Source of the DNA: Sisyra terminalis
Lineage: Eukaryota > Arthropoda > Insecta > Neuroptera > Sisyridae
Assembly (NCBI GenBank): GCA_958496175.1
Contig: OY292275.1
Coordinates: 59,225,701-59,289,700, forward strand
DNA: 64,000 bases
Reading direction: 5' to 3'
Positions 36,201 to 51,200 of this stretch are shown piece after piece (the first letter of the stretch is position 1; the number at the start of each line of letters is the position of its first letter). The position numbers and the translations under genes are program-made. The notes beneath the pieces were generated by a model, which saw only the letters and a list, made by a program, of their open reading frames with translations, made no database searches and had not been told where the DNA came from.

Positions 36201-39200
36201 ACCTACTTTAATAAATAGGTAAAATGGCATTTTTTGATGATATTTCATCGACTAAATTTTGATTAATGATTTACTATCACGCAATTTCTAAACGTCTCGC
36301 TGACGTGTTAAATTTGTGACTAACATTTTATTTTTGAAAGTCATAGCAAAGTTAAATCATACTTTCAATAAAGAGCTTTTTCCCTTATCTAAAATCATTT
36401 CATCAAAAAATAAAAAATCATTAAAAAATTAAAACTAATATTTTGTGTCCCACAATAATTTTTTTCAGCCTAATTGAAATAAAAGTTCAATCAATTTATA
36501 TCTCCACCCTATTATAAATTTAATATTCTATTAGCTGAGTAAATTGAATATTCTAGTACAATTGAAACCATGGGAAATTTTACATACTTTAAAAAAAAAT
36601 ATGGAAATATAAAAAAATATTCCAATTCATCAATACAAATATTATAAATTCACTCAGTTTTGATGTCAAATCAGTTAATTATATTAGTACATTTATACTC
36701 CTAGTCTGATATAACCGAATAACTACTATGGTTTGAATTCCTCTATAAGCCTATTGATATTGACTGATACTGATTTGTTGGTATTAAAATTAGTTCAATA
36801 TGTGGTAGATATGTGGATTTTAGAGTAAATCTATCAAACCCCTCTTAATTTATTTATTGAAACTTCATCAAACATATCAAACAAAATTAATATTACTGCA
36901 GATATTTATTGATTTTAATTTATTGGTATTGGTTTTGAAAAGTTTATTTAAATCGAAAGAATTGGCGTCACTTTAAATACTATGAAAACTTTTTGATCCT
37001 TTATATTGATAATTTTTTTTCTAATGCTTTTCAACTAAAAAGAACATATTGCAATGGTTTTTCTTTCAATCAATAAGAGCTTTCCAACTTTTGCTTCATT
37101 AAAATAAACCCCAAACCCTACACGTTTCTATTATTGCTTTTTTTACGTTTTGTTCTCACTGAGTTTATGTCACGAAAGTAATCAATAAACATTTGTAAAA
37201 GAAATTCAACCCCTTTCCACAAATACAACCCTAAGGTTGATGTAATTCTTAAATAAACTCACATTGGCGTTTGGTTTATTTTATTGACTGAAAAATGCAT
37301 GTCTTTTATTGATTACATTCCCGCTTTCATTCTGCTCCACTTTAGATGAAAGTGGACCATGAAAAACGTATGGTTCAAGGTTAAACTACTTACCCTTGTC
37401 ATCCCAAGTCTTTTACACGACCATTTCTCCGGGAAACAAGTAATTTGTCTTATTGGAATGAACGGGAAAAAAAAACAGGGTGTATTTTTATTGAAAAGAA
37501 ATTGGGTCGCATGTTTTGAGGAGATTTATTTTAAATTGTTGTTTTTTTTTCTTGTAGGAGGTAGTAAAGGCGCCACGCTTGGGCCTGAAGGTGTTGTCGG
37601 AATGGACGGCGGACTACGGGCACTGGAGCTGATGCCCCTGCTCCAGGAACGCTTGGTCGTCCTGACAGGCGGCAGGGACCGACGTGGCGGTCCCTTGCTC
37701 TGTTTTCCGGCAAGTCCGCGACGGGACCGCGCCAAACCGGAGGACTACCGACGTTTGCTGCAATACCTAATGGCCATACCTAGGTTAGTAAAACAAGTCA
37801 TTCCCCTGAGAAAAACGATGCAATTTCACTTATATTTCCAATTTCTAATTGAATTCTTTGAGTATAACGTCCTTTGTGTATTACTTTACAAATATTTTCC
37901 TTATTTTTTATAAATTTCATATTTTCCCATAAAAGAAAGGGTCTAGCAGGATCCGCATGGCGAGTTGCTCCCCAAATAGGAACCTATGCCGACACTTATG
38001 TTAAAATATCGGCTTACAAACACATTTTATATACTTTTTTCTTGTGATTCTCCAATAAAAACTTTACAGTGGGATATTGTTCTCATGCAACAACTTTTAT
38101 TTGTAGTTTTTCATATGACCAACAACTATTCAGAATTCTGCGTTCTACGAGATACTAACTAAATTATTTTAGGTTCATAATATTCCAGTTGTAATAAATT
38201 ATAACAGTAACGATAATTTTTTTTATTCCTATTTTAATAAAAAATGAACACTACTTGTTTTTTTTTTCTTTTGAGATCAATTATTTTGATCTTGTAAGTA
38301 ATCATCTTAAGAATAACTATAGAAAAACAAAAAAAAAAACAATAAAATTAATTTTTTATATTTTCTTAGATTTATAATTATAAAAATAATATATGTTTTG
38401 CTCCTATATGTGGCCTATTTTTTATTGAAGTTTTGTGAGTAAAAATTTGGTGCAACACTTCGAAAAAAAATAAAACCGAGGTATACTGTTAGGCGTAAAT
38501 CACATTTCATTTTTTTTCAAAGTGTTGCACCAACTATTTTTTCACGCAATTTGTATGAGTTATAGTGCTCATGTAGAAGCATAAAATATATTTTTTTCGT
38601 GATTGTCATTTTCAGAGAACACATAAAAAAAATTATTTCATTTGTTTTTTGGATTTTTTTTGTATAATTTTTTTTCTAAAAATTTGAAAAAAATATATGA
38701 TATATTATGTAAAATTATATACAGCCTCGCGTTAGTTTCACTTCTCTAACTTAATTAGTTTTTGAGATATATAACTTTGAAAAATAGTCATGCGGGGGGG
38801 GGGGGGATTTTTACCTATAGCTCAAGGTCAACGAGAAATTTGATCGCAAAAAGTATATAAAATGTGGTTGTATATCAAGCCGAAGAGTAACTATAGAAAA
38901 ACAAAAAAGAAACTAATAAAAATTTCTTTTTTATATTTCCTTAGACTTACAATTATGAAAATAATATATGTTTTACTCCTATATCTGGCCTATTTTTTAT
39001 TGGAGTTTTGTGAAAAAAAAGTTTGTGCAACACTTCGAAAAAAAATAAAACCAAGGTATACTATTAGGCGTAAATCACATTTCATTTTTTTTCAAGGTAT
39101 TGCACCAACTATTTTTTCACGCAATTTTTATGAGTTATAGTGCTCATGTAGAAGCATAAAATATATTTTTTTCGTGATTGTCATTTTCAGAGAACACATA

Positions 39201-42200
39201 AAAAAAAATTATTTCATTTGTTTTTTGGATTTTTTTTGTATAATTTTTTTTCTAAAAATTTGAAAAAAATATATGATATATTATGTAAAATAATATACAG
39301 CCTCGCGTTAGTTTCACTTCTCTAACTTAATTAGTTTTTGAGATATATAACTTTGAAAAATAGCCATGCGGGGGGAAATTTTGGCCCATATCTCCAGGTT
39401 AAAGAGGAATTTGGTCGTGAAAAGTATATAAAATGTGTTTGTATATCAAGCCGATATTTTAATATAAGTATCGACATAGGTTCCTATTTGGGGGCCAACT
39501 CGCCATGTAGATCCTGCTAGAGCCTTTGTTGAGTAACCTCTTCTTGAGGCCTGAAAAGCTTTTATTCAATACAGCAAAAAAAGTACTCATTAATTGTTCT
39601 TTTTGAAATTTCAATATTATATTTTATGCACAAAGACATACTAGTTCAGTAAAATGCATTACTTTAATTGAAGTTCAATTGAACTACTGATAAATTTCCT
39701 TTTGAAAAATTCCGAAACGAAAGCTATTTCTTCCGAAGCTTTTACGACTCGAGCTTTTCTCTTACGGAATATTTATGATTCTCATTTAATTATCTGAAAG
39801 GCAACAGTAGGTAGCACCTAGGAACGAACGACAAGTTTATTTGATTACTATTGTTGTATCGATCGTGTTCGCCCGTTGTGCACTGCATGTGGATATTATA
39901 CTTATGACGTAATAATAGTGTTGATGATGTATTTAAAATAATGGCGCACATTTAATTTAATTTGACATCATAAGTGTTCATCAGCCAAGTTTCAAGGGTG
40001 CACCAAATGAAACAATCGTAATGATGACTCTTCATACAACGCAACGCTTGAAAACTTGTACAAAATAATTGCATTTGAAATAATGAGGAATATAGATTTT
40101 TTTTTTAATTTAATAGTTTCGTGAAAAGCGTCACTAGATTAGTGGGGTAGTAGAATATACATAGTGCAACCTTTGGAGTAGGGGGTAATGAGTGTCGGTT
40201 TGAAAAGTCAAATATTTAATCAAGGAAAATTCAAATTAAAAAAAAGAAGATAATTAAGGAGGATGTAAATTTCTCGGTACGTTTAGGATTTAATTTTCAC
40301 TCAAGTTAGGAAATAGGGGTAGTTGTCTTTTCCAGTCCATACGACAAGCCTATATGCTTTCAAGTAGGGTGACCACCGGTCAAATAAATCAGGAAAATCA
40401 AGGAATTTTACCAAAACTCTGAGCTTTTTTAACTAATTCATAATTTGATCGACTTTTACACTAAAAAAGATTTTGACGTTATCGTTATTATGTATTCTAA
40501 GTGTATTATAAAAATTATAAAAGAAGTATAACATTTGCATAATAGAAGAGCGATACCAAAGTCGATGGAATGCTAATATAATGGCTTTTTACTGTCGAAG
40601 CATTCAGTAAATATTTAGACTTGACCCATTCAAGAAACAAATTTCTTGGCAATTTTTTTTAATAAAAGATTTTAGGTTTGAAATTGAGATATAGTGTACT
40701 TTTTACATCAATATCTTAAAAAATTGTACTGTTTTTAGAAAACGGATGTTAAATTTGAGATTAGCCCAGCAAAATAATCAAGAATCAGCTATTAAACTTC
40801 CCAAAGCCAAACCTTTGTGTTATCAAAACATAGTTGTAGGCCAAAATAAATTTGAATTATATTTAAGGTAACTTACTGCTTAATGATTGTAAGTATTTTT
40901 CCGTTTTTCCCACCATTTGTTCTTATATTTCAATTATGAAAATTTTGTATTCTCGATTTTTTTAAATTTATAAGGATAGAAGTATCCCTAAAATATTTAT
41001 AAGTAATTTCGCAATGCATAAAAATTGTATAAATGTATAATTATTGTCAACAAAAGTTTATCAGAACTTATCACAAAGGTGAGGTTGTACAATTGAATTG
41101 AAATCAATAGCTTTTAATAACAGAACTTTTATGTGCTTTTAAATAATAATTTTGTTTTGAATTTCATATTAATTTTTCTCCAATTTTTTGGGGTTTAAAT
41201 TTTCAAAGAAGCAAGGTTTTAATTGTAAAAGTTTTACAAACTGTTGTAGTTTAAATTAAATTGGTAATTATGTGAGATAAAATTTAATTTCAGTATTTTT
41301 TTTGTCTAAATTTTCAATGGAAAAACTTCAATCATATTGTCATTAAAAACATTATATTACTTATATAATAATGTTTCACATTATTATTAGCATTGATATT
41401 GTTATTATAGGCTATTATTATTATTCTTTTTGCTACTGTTGATTGTTTTTATGATTGTTGTTATTGCTATAAGAATTAATATTGTTGCTATTGATTGTTA
41501 AAAATCGATTTTAACTAATCTACTGGGACTAGTGCTTATATGTGATTGTCTATGGATTGAATGCACTTATTGCAGCCCTAGGCAAATTGTGCAATTTATT
41601 TGAAAATAAAAATAAAAAAATTAATTGAAGTAAAGTTGAAAATTTTACAAAAGAAATTCAAATGCATTTTTTTACAATTAGCCAATATTGATGAGGTAAT
41701 TTCTCTTCTTACTTGCTTTATAAGGGTGTCGACAATTCCTGCAGATATAAAAGCTCACATAAAGTAAATAGAAGCAAGATGAAAGCTCAACGAAAAAGCT
41801 TTGTGGTTTTTCTATATATCCGACACTGATGATTGTGATGAATATCATGATTGCGTGATGCACATAAGCACATTTTACAATTCCCCATATTACCATTCCA
41901 ACACTCTAATAAATCATCCCTTTACTTCTTCGAGAGAAAAAAAAAGCCGTGCATTTAAAGATTTATTTCCGTACATCTACAATTTGGTCGATTGATGTTT
42001 CAAGGGGAAAAACTCAATTTTTTCAATGGAAATAATTGTCGAAGTACTCTTAGGGGTTGCAACCAGTAAATCACTCTATTATTCTTAATAAAAATACGAT
42101 TAATGTGACACAAAGGGTGGGCAAAATTTTCAGATATTAATAGATCGAACGAATAGAAACGTGTCGTATATGGTTTAGAATTCCGCCGGTATTTTTCCTG

Positions 42201-45200
42201 AAATTTTTGTACGCAATATTTTCCCAGCAATAGAATCGAAGGGGTGTTTTTGTCTCAAACCATTCAATCTATTTCGGGAATAAATGTCAAAAACAGCTGT
42301 TTCGAGAACATCGTAAACCTCTGTCTTTCCCGAGGGATGGAAAAAAATCATCCAGAATCCCTTTACCACATTTAGCTGGTGCATAAAAGATTGAATTAAA
42401 CCGTCAAGTTTTAATTAACTCGCACCACCCGTCCGCACTCGATGGAAATTTACGTTAGATAATTATTCAAATAAAGTGATAAATTTTCATTAAAATAGAC
42501 ATTTTCTACCCCCGCGATATTAACCACTCATTTGCGCCACGGAAATTAATTTCAAATGATCTCAGGTGGGAAAATGTTTCTAATTTAATTTTAAAGCGAA
42601 AATTATCATAATTAACCAGAAAAACAGGTGCGGGCTAATATTTTGGCTGGCAAATCTGATAAAATCAATTGATTTTAACAAGAAGCCTTTAATTTTACTT
42701 TCTAGATTGGATATAAAATAGTTTAGGTGTTAATTTGCCGGAAATATAATTTTTTATTGCAAAATATTACTTTAATCTTTCAGAAAATATCAATAGCAGG
42801 ATTGTTCCAGAAAAAAAAATGGGACATTCCATTAGGATATGAACACAAAACCGATAAAAACATTGAGTAAATATCCAATTTATTCCCCAAAGATAACGTT
42901 TACAATCAATAAGATAATATAACGAGATCTGTCAGAAAAATAACTCCCAACTCTGATATCTCCACTAAATATTTGCAATGAAAGCCTTTTGAAATCTTCC
43001 GATCAACGTTCCTCCCATTCCCATCATTGTTCTCCTCGCAAATCTTTTATTTGTCAAGATCAATATAAATTACAATGTGGAATAGAGATATGCGGTATGG
43101 ATTTCAGTTGTCATGACAACATTTGATCTTGACCATTGCGACAGCAGTTGCAGTGGCCTGATGGTGTGAGATAACAATTATGTAATTGTTACAATTGTAA
43201 TTATAATCCGAAATGGAGTCGCAATCATTCATCGTTTAATTATGAATCGCCCTTTGTTGAGGCTATACATTCATGGGACGGAAAGGGAAGACATTGAAGT
43301 GCAATCGGGTGAAAAGGGAAGACTTAGGAATATTATTCGATAGAAAATGGAATAAATTGATGGTCAATGAAAGTATTGAAACTTCTAAAAATCAATGATC
43401 TAAAGTAGAGCATTCGATGCATTCGAAAATGAAATCAATTAGATATTGGTGGCGTCACACGCCACTGGCTACCAAATATGAATTTAATTACAATTTCTAT
43501 CATTAAATTCAATTGAAACTGGTTTGATTACAACAAATCAAATTCCTCCATCCTATTATTTAACACTTACAAATTTCAAGATTAAATCAATGCAGCAGAT
43601 ACTTAAAGAATTTTTTCCTCTAAAAAGAAATTGAAAACTTTGATTTAATTGATATCTGACGTCTTTGCAAAGGATTCTAAACAGCAAAAAAATAATTTTC
43701 TACAGAAAGTATCAAGTCCAATCCTTCTAGTTACATCCTTTCTGCAGTTCTTAAGCTTTTTCGTTTGGGGTACTGTACAGATCGATTTAAAATAAAAAAT
43801 TAGCAAATAGAGTGAATCTTTTTTGTCAATTCTGAGAGGAAAAAGATTCATAATTTATATAGTAGAAGAAAAATGAAAGGTCCCAAGAAAAAAGGATGAA
43901 GTTGGGGTATAACTGTCTACTTATTAATAAGAGTAAAGTCTTTGCAAAGGATCCTAAATAACAAAAAAATAATTTTCTACAGAGGGTTTCAAGTCCAATC
44001 CTTCAAGTTGCATCTTTTCTGCAGTTCTTATGCTTTCTCGTTAGGGGTACTTTACAGATTGATTTGAAACAAACAATTTCCAAATATAATAAACCTTTTT
44101 TTGTCAATTCTGAGAGGAAAAAGATTCATAATTTATAAAGTAGAAGAAAAATGAAAGGCCCCAAGAAAAAAGGAAGAAGTCGGGTTATGACTGTCTACTT
44201 ATTAATAAGAAGAATGACCTTCCCCAATTTAAAGACTCGTCAGGGTTAGGAGACGTTCGAGGGGAGGGGGGGGGGATTGAACTACCCTGGAAACTCATAT
44301 TAACGTCAAAAAAGGGGATGAAACTTAAGAAAAAGAAAAATTTCTAAAAAAAAAGATATTTTCTCAGATTCAATGAATAAAGCTTCAAGTTGCTTCCTTT
44401 CTACAATTCTTATGCTTTTTCCTTTGGGGTACTTTACAGATCGATTTGAAATAAAAAATTGGCAAATATAATAAATTTTTTATTGTCAATTCTGAGAGGA
44501 AAATGATTCATAATTTATATAGTAGGAGAAACACTGAAAGACCCCAAGAAAAAAGGAAGAAGTCGGATTATAACTGTCTACTTATTAAAAAGAGGAATGA
44601 CCTTTCCCGATTTAAAAAGTTTCGACCGAGATAGGAGACGTTCGGGGGAGGAGAGAGAAGATTAAACCACGCTGGAAACTCATATTAACATAAAAAAAGG
44701 AAAAAAAGGGGATGAAACTCAAGAAAAAGGAAAATTTCTAAAAAAAAAAGATTTTTTTCTCAGATCTAATGACTTTTAAAAATAATTTTTAGGCAATAAT
44801 TTGTGAAAAATATTCACAATTCTTTTTCTAAGGCCACAGGTAAATGATTTTTCTTGCTTCTTTATTTCCCCTTTTCTCTTCCCAATGGTAAAAACAATTG
44901 ATTCTTCCCTGAAGATTCTGTTTGATGAAATTTCCGGGAAAATTCCGTTTGGTTGTACTTTACTGCAGTTTTTCAAAGCCGTGGTCAACAGGGCAAGAAT
45001 TGCCAAGATAATTGTCAATCTCAGAAATGAGATAGCAACTATTTTAACCAATAGATAACAGGTGGTTAAAGTTAATGGGATTAAAAGTATAGAGAAAAAA
45101 GTAAAAAAAGGTGTTCCACAGGGAACTATTTTAGAGCCACTGCTTTTTGATTGTATATATGATTGATATTTGTAAAGGTCTGTCTACATTTTTTTTGGCT

Positions 45201-48200
45201 ACTGAAGCTTTATAAAGTAATTCAGGAACAGATATTCTGAATAGAGAGTAACTTTGGAATGCATTGACTCCTTTTGTAAAAAGATAAGAAAGGAAAGAGA
45301 CAATTTTCCACAGGACCACAGGTTTCAACACTGTATGGCTTCGTTATAAAAAGTTAATGAATTCCATAGGGTTCCCTCTTTCTTTTTCTTATAACCAGCG
45401 TTCTCTGGTGTTCATCGTTAGGACAAAGGGCGGATTCAGGATTTTTTTTTCTAGGGGGGGGCACAATATCATCTTTCATTTGCAAGAGCATGAAAGGGAT
45501 CACGAAACAAATCCGTAGTTCCAGCCAGAAATAGACTAGAGTTTCACTAATGTTCTTTCTATTACTTTATTCACATATTTTCACAACTTTAATAATTTCA
45601 TTTGCTTCTAAGTATGTACTGTTATGAAATCTCCACAGTACACAAAAATATCCTGGGGGGGGGCACGTGCCTCCGTCCCCCATAAATCCGCCCTTGATTA
45701 GAACTACTCTGCTCTGCTTAATATGCCAACTTAAAGTCAAGAAAATATATTTCATACAAATATTCAGTAGAAGGACTAAGGTACAAGCACTCGATTAATT
45801 GGAGGGAAATGACAATTAAATTTAACATGGGGTTTATGGACTCTATTCATAAAGCTCAATGGTTTCAACCCTTACATTAGGCCTCTTCACGATTTTTGTG
45901 TTTTACATTTGGAGTACTTTACTGATCTTTTTCGATACTTTTATGAGTACTGTTGGCTTCAAAGTGAAGAAAAAGAAACGAGTCCATCATCAATAGTTAT
46001 TAAACTTTGACAATTCAGTATTCTTGGAAAACATTGATTAATTTTTAGACAATAATATCTAGATAAACTTTTTCTCTTTGTTATTTATGGTAAAAATTGC
46101 AAGCCACCTCTTGCACATTTCTGAAACATTGCACATTTTCGTTGCAGCCGTGAAGAGTTGATTTAAAAGGAAAGCGATTGTGCATACTGGGTGTTAATTT
46201 CCTGCGAGAAAAGAGACATTGTTGGAAGCTATGACGAGTATAAACAATAAAATGTATGTCCTCGATGTTGGCGCTTCGTGAGGACTTGTATGACGATGAT
46301 GATGACGTTGGCACTACTGGCGTCGATGGGAACGTAGGTGGAAAACGTTGACGAGGTGGAAAATGCAAAGTGTGGTTATTGTTACGAAAGCTCAAGCACC
46401 ACCACCGTATCTCCCATTCGTGACAGCAAGTTGAACCAATGTGTACACAAATCACAAATCCCCGTAATATAAAGCATAATATTATCCTCATACAACCCAA
46501 CAGACAGACGGACCCACTAAGCTTTTTCTTATAATTACAATGCAATGAAAAGATTGGTCGATTTTGTCAAACGAGGAAAAACTTTTCAGCTCATTTCTCG
46601 GAGAATATCAAAGCAAATGTTTATGACGAGGGAATGAAAAAATTCTCATTACTTTTCGTATTATTATTATTGTGATAACTTTGTGAGCCACGCAAGTCTT
46701 TGGGCGCAAAAACTTTGTCATTTACATCGTGCACAGCATAAAAAGCTCCGTTTGTATTGCATGGTGGTGCACCAAACGAAAAATCAACTTCGGGCGCCCC
46801 CCCCCCCAGAAGGCAGACGGGGGAAATGCAGAAGATATTTTTCTCTATTAAGTAATGTAGGTCGAATTTTGTTAAAGCACAAAAAAAAGAAGTAATATGA
46901 CAAAAACGTTAAATTTATCTGGTGGAAAGAAGAAGTGCATGCGGAACATGCAGATAGATTTTGTCGAAAAAGATAATGTTAATGCCGAATGTTACGATGC
47001 AACCGAGTGCATTACGGAATGGATTTTGTTTCGTGTCTTTTACGTTTTGGTCTCATTTTTTTTGTTGAATTCAATTGGAAAAATATGTTGTCTGGAAATA
47101 CAAATCCTTGTTACATGGGAAAATTGTTTTAATTTTTTGTCGGAAATGCCAAGTTTCAAAGAATTTATTTTCGAACAGTACCATATATATATATATATAT
47201 ATATAACATATATATTAGTGTGGGTCAAAAAAATCGATCATTTTTTTTTCAAGTGACACGGAAAAATGGGTTGCTAGACACCTTAAAAAAATTCTCACCA
47301 AGTATGAGCTCTTAATTTTAATAGGAAGATCCTCCGCATCGCAGTTTTGTATTTTTTTCTCAGTCCAATAGAAAAAAATTCATACCTCATCATTTATCGA
47401 TTGTACAGAAAAATGTTCTGGAAGAATTTTTTTGGAAATTTAATGCTCTACAAAAAAGGTATTTTATATTTTTTCCGTAAGCCTCACCATTTGAAAGATA
47501 TTAAGGATTTAATTTTGATTATTTTAAGACAAATTTCATTTTTGTTTATGAATTTTATAACTCGACAATAAATGACTCGTATACAATGCGCAAAACAAAT
47601 TTTTGTTGGAAATAAACTGCTCTATAAAAATGGTTTCTTATGTTTTGGCGATTAAATTAACCGTTCAAAAGATATTCATTATCAAACTTAAAAATTGTTA
47701 ACAAAAAACGAAGAGCAATTTCAATTTTTACTGCCAGTTGTCAAAGGGCATCGAAAAAATTACCCAACTTGCAACAAAAATTTGTTTGAAAATTGAAATA
47801 AAAAACTTTTTTATAACTAATTGGACATTGTTTTTCTCTAATACTGAAATATATCATAATATATGTATAATGAAAACTTTACTTTTTTTATTAATAAATA
47901 TTTAACTAAGCGATAAATAATGTACAATTTTTTTTTAAATGGAGACAAATATACTTAAGCATAAAAAAAACTTAAAAAATATTTTGAAGTTCCTCAGTTG
48001 ATAAAAACTAAAATTGGTGTAAATTTTCTCAAAAATTATAAATTAAATTGAAATTATTCGAATATCTTATCAAAAACTTTTAAAATCCGTACACATGAAA
48101 GTTTGATGATGAATATCTTTTGAACGGTTAATTTAATCGCCGAAACATAAGAAACCATTTTCATAGAGCAGTTAATTTCCAACAAAAATTTGCATTGCGC

Positions 48201-51200
48201 ATTGTATAACAGTCATTTATTGTCGAGTTATAAAATTCATAAACAAAAATGAAATTTGTCTTAAAATAATCAAAATTAAATCCTCAATATCTTTCAAATG
48301 GTGAGGCTTACGGAAAAAATATAGAATACCTTTTTTGTAGAGCATTATATTTCCTAAAAAATTATTTCAGAACATTTTTCTGTACAATCGATAAATGATG
48401 AAGTATGAATTTTTTTCTATTGGACTGAGAAAAAAATTCAAAACTGCGATGCGGAGGATCTTCCTATTAAAATTAAGAGCTCACACTTGGTGAGAATTTT
48501 TTTAAGGTGTCTAGCAACCCATTTTTCTGTGTCACTTGTAAAAAAAAATAATCGATTTTTTTGACCCACACTAATATATATGTTATATATATATTTACAG
48601 TAGTTAATATATAAAAACATATATAGAAATAAAGGTATATAATAAGAAATAATAATTTGGCAATAAATAGTGAAATAGGAATATTTGTTTAGTTAGAAAA
48701 TCTATCAGGCAAATCGATTACATTCCATTTTTGTAATCTTCTTATCATCTCATTGTTGTCCAATTAGTTTATTGCAGGATGGTTGGAATGATGGTCTAGT
48801 TTTGTCAGGAATTTTTTACTAAACCTTTGAATTTCCTCCTTTACAGATGGCATTTCTGTATTTTCATGTATTTTTTTATTGTTTACATACCATGGAGCAC
48901 CGATTATTTGTCGTAGGGTCCTTGATTGAAATCTTTGTAGGATTTCAATGTTGGAGTTGGATGCAGTACCCCACAATTGTATCCCATATGTCCAAATGGG
49001 CTTGAGGATGACCTTATACAGAAGAAGTTTGTTTTCTGTTGATAATGGTGCATTAGATGCCATTAGCCATTACATTTTTTTGTATTTTTTATTTAAATGT
49101 TCTCGAGTTCAATTAATTCAATCAGTATTGTAAACGAAGCAAATCGTAACACAAAGATGACATTCACCTTAATAGGATTGGATTAGTTAAGGCCGAGTGT
49201 CGACGTATGTTTCATTCGTTTGTTTAGTTTCTGAATGAAAGGGTTGCATCCCACCGGGAACTTCGGGTTCACATCTAAACAAGTGATCCAGAAATGAAAA
49301 CAAGAACCGCAAAGACTATGCGAGGAAAACGTTGAACATAATGGTATAATACACACATATGTCGGTATGTTTGAATTACGAACAGGGGATTTTCACATGA
49401 ATATTCTATTACTGGATGTAAAGATTTCCAATTCAATTATTTGAATATTAAATAATGCTAAAATTTCATTGGTACACATATAGAAGGTATCCACCTAATC
49501 AAGTTATGACGCAGTAGTGAAATTTTACATAATTGAAATTGACTGTGTCATAAATTTCAAATCAACTCGATGTGACATTTATTTAAAGCTTTACGAGCTT
49601 TTTGGGGAGGAAATCTATGAAATTATTTTATACCCTTAGTCTTAGTTTATTACTTAAAGGTACACTAGTGGTGTTATGTATGAAAGCTTTTTTGAACTTC
49701 AAAAAAGCTTTGCTAAGTCGAAACATCTCGTTGTAATAATATTTGTATTAATCATTCTTTATTAGTTTCAATAACATTAAAGAAAAATATTTCAAGTTTT
49801 TACCTTTTCATTTTCTCTTAAGGTGAGAGATTAGGTAAACAGGATTCTAGAGCAACTCTTTAAGCATTTTACATAAGCTTTTTCTGGAAAATTTTTCCTT
49901 TTATTTATGATTTTGGGGTTCAAAATATTAAGGAGAGGAACTTGGGAAAATATATTAAAATTTCAGTGATACTTCATACACTTTTATTTGGTTGAAATCA
50001 TGAAAAATTTAAGCTTAGTGAGGAATTTAACGTTTAAAAATGTTTTCTTGCATTTGATACGATTGCAAAGTGCATCTTTGTGCATTTTTATAGAGGAAGC
50101 TCTTTTGGTCCGTGTTTCTTGCTCTGCAGAACTTTTTAAACTTTAAATCACTCTAATGTATTCAACAATATACAGTTAGCCCTTGCTTTATGCCGAAATT
50201 ATGTTCCTAAAAATTAAACGACGTAAACAGAATCGATGTAAAATGAACCTAATTATAATAGGAGGTATGGAGTTAGGTTCCATCTCATAAAAATATAGGG
50301 ATCTGGAGGTATAATATTGTTATATTTAAAGTTTATAAATAATATAATATATATACAATTAAACCAAAAAATTCCCTTTTTCAAATCACCTCCGTTTTTT
50401 TTTCAAGTGTTATAGATTGACGTGCCTTTTTTGCAATAAGCTTAGAAAGTTTTTCTGTACTTTTATTAGACATGGTATTGTTATTTTACCAGTAATTTAC
50501 GCGAAAAATATTAAATAAAAAAAATAAATTAATTCAATTATATCTTATTCAAGTTTTGGTACTTCCCTGGCTTCCGGGGAAGTCCAGTATATAACTATAT
50601 ACCTAGTTAAACCGGGGATTTTGCATGTGGTGTTATTGTGAATTGACTTTAATGGAACTGGCGTAAACTGAGGGCTACCTGTATTAAAAAAAACATACTT
50701 TGCTTTCATATTACCATTGATTTACCAATAAATAATTAGACTTTTCCATATGGTAAACATTGGAAATTGGTTTTTTCGAGCATCGGACAAGGTATGGAAA
50801 AAAGCGATGTTAGAAAAGGGATTGGAAAATTAGAGAATTTAGAGGGCAAAACGGTAAGGGGAAATACCGAAGAAGAAGAAGACAAACGGTAAAATACTAC
50901 ATATTTTCTATTATACTTAATGGTATGGATGCTAGTATAGTCTTAATCAAACCAACCTGGAGAAAATTCAAGTCTTCGAGATGTGGATTCTTAATATATC
51001 ATACCTGGATAGAACTACAAAGGAAGAAGTAGTACGATGGCTTGTTTAGATTCCGAAAATCGTCCAAGAAGTAAAAGTAAAAATGCTACAATATTTGGGA
51101 CACATGATGAGAAGAAAAAATTACCAAATGCTTTGGAGCATTATCCAGGGGAAAATTGTTGGAAAGTGGAGTTTCGGAAGAAAAGGATGAATGTCCTGAC

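Noticed and set aside
37526..37735. Antisense frames over Trio exon 2
   Set aside because: Shadows of a GC-rich coding exon; the plus frame matches Trio and has fitting splice sites.
46081..46545. 154-codon minus-strand frame in Trio intron 2
   Set aside because: Low-complexity Ser/Pro/Cys content and no recognisable domain; more likely a less AT-rich non-coding patch.
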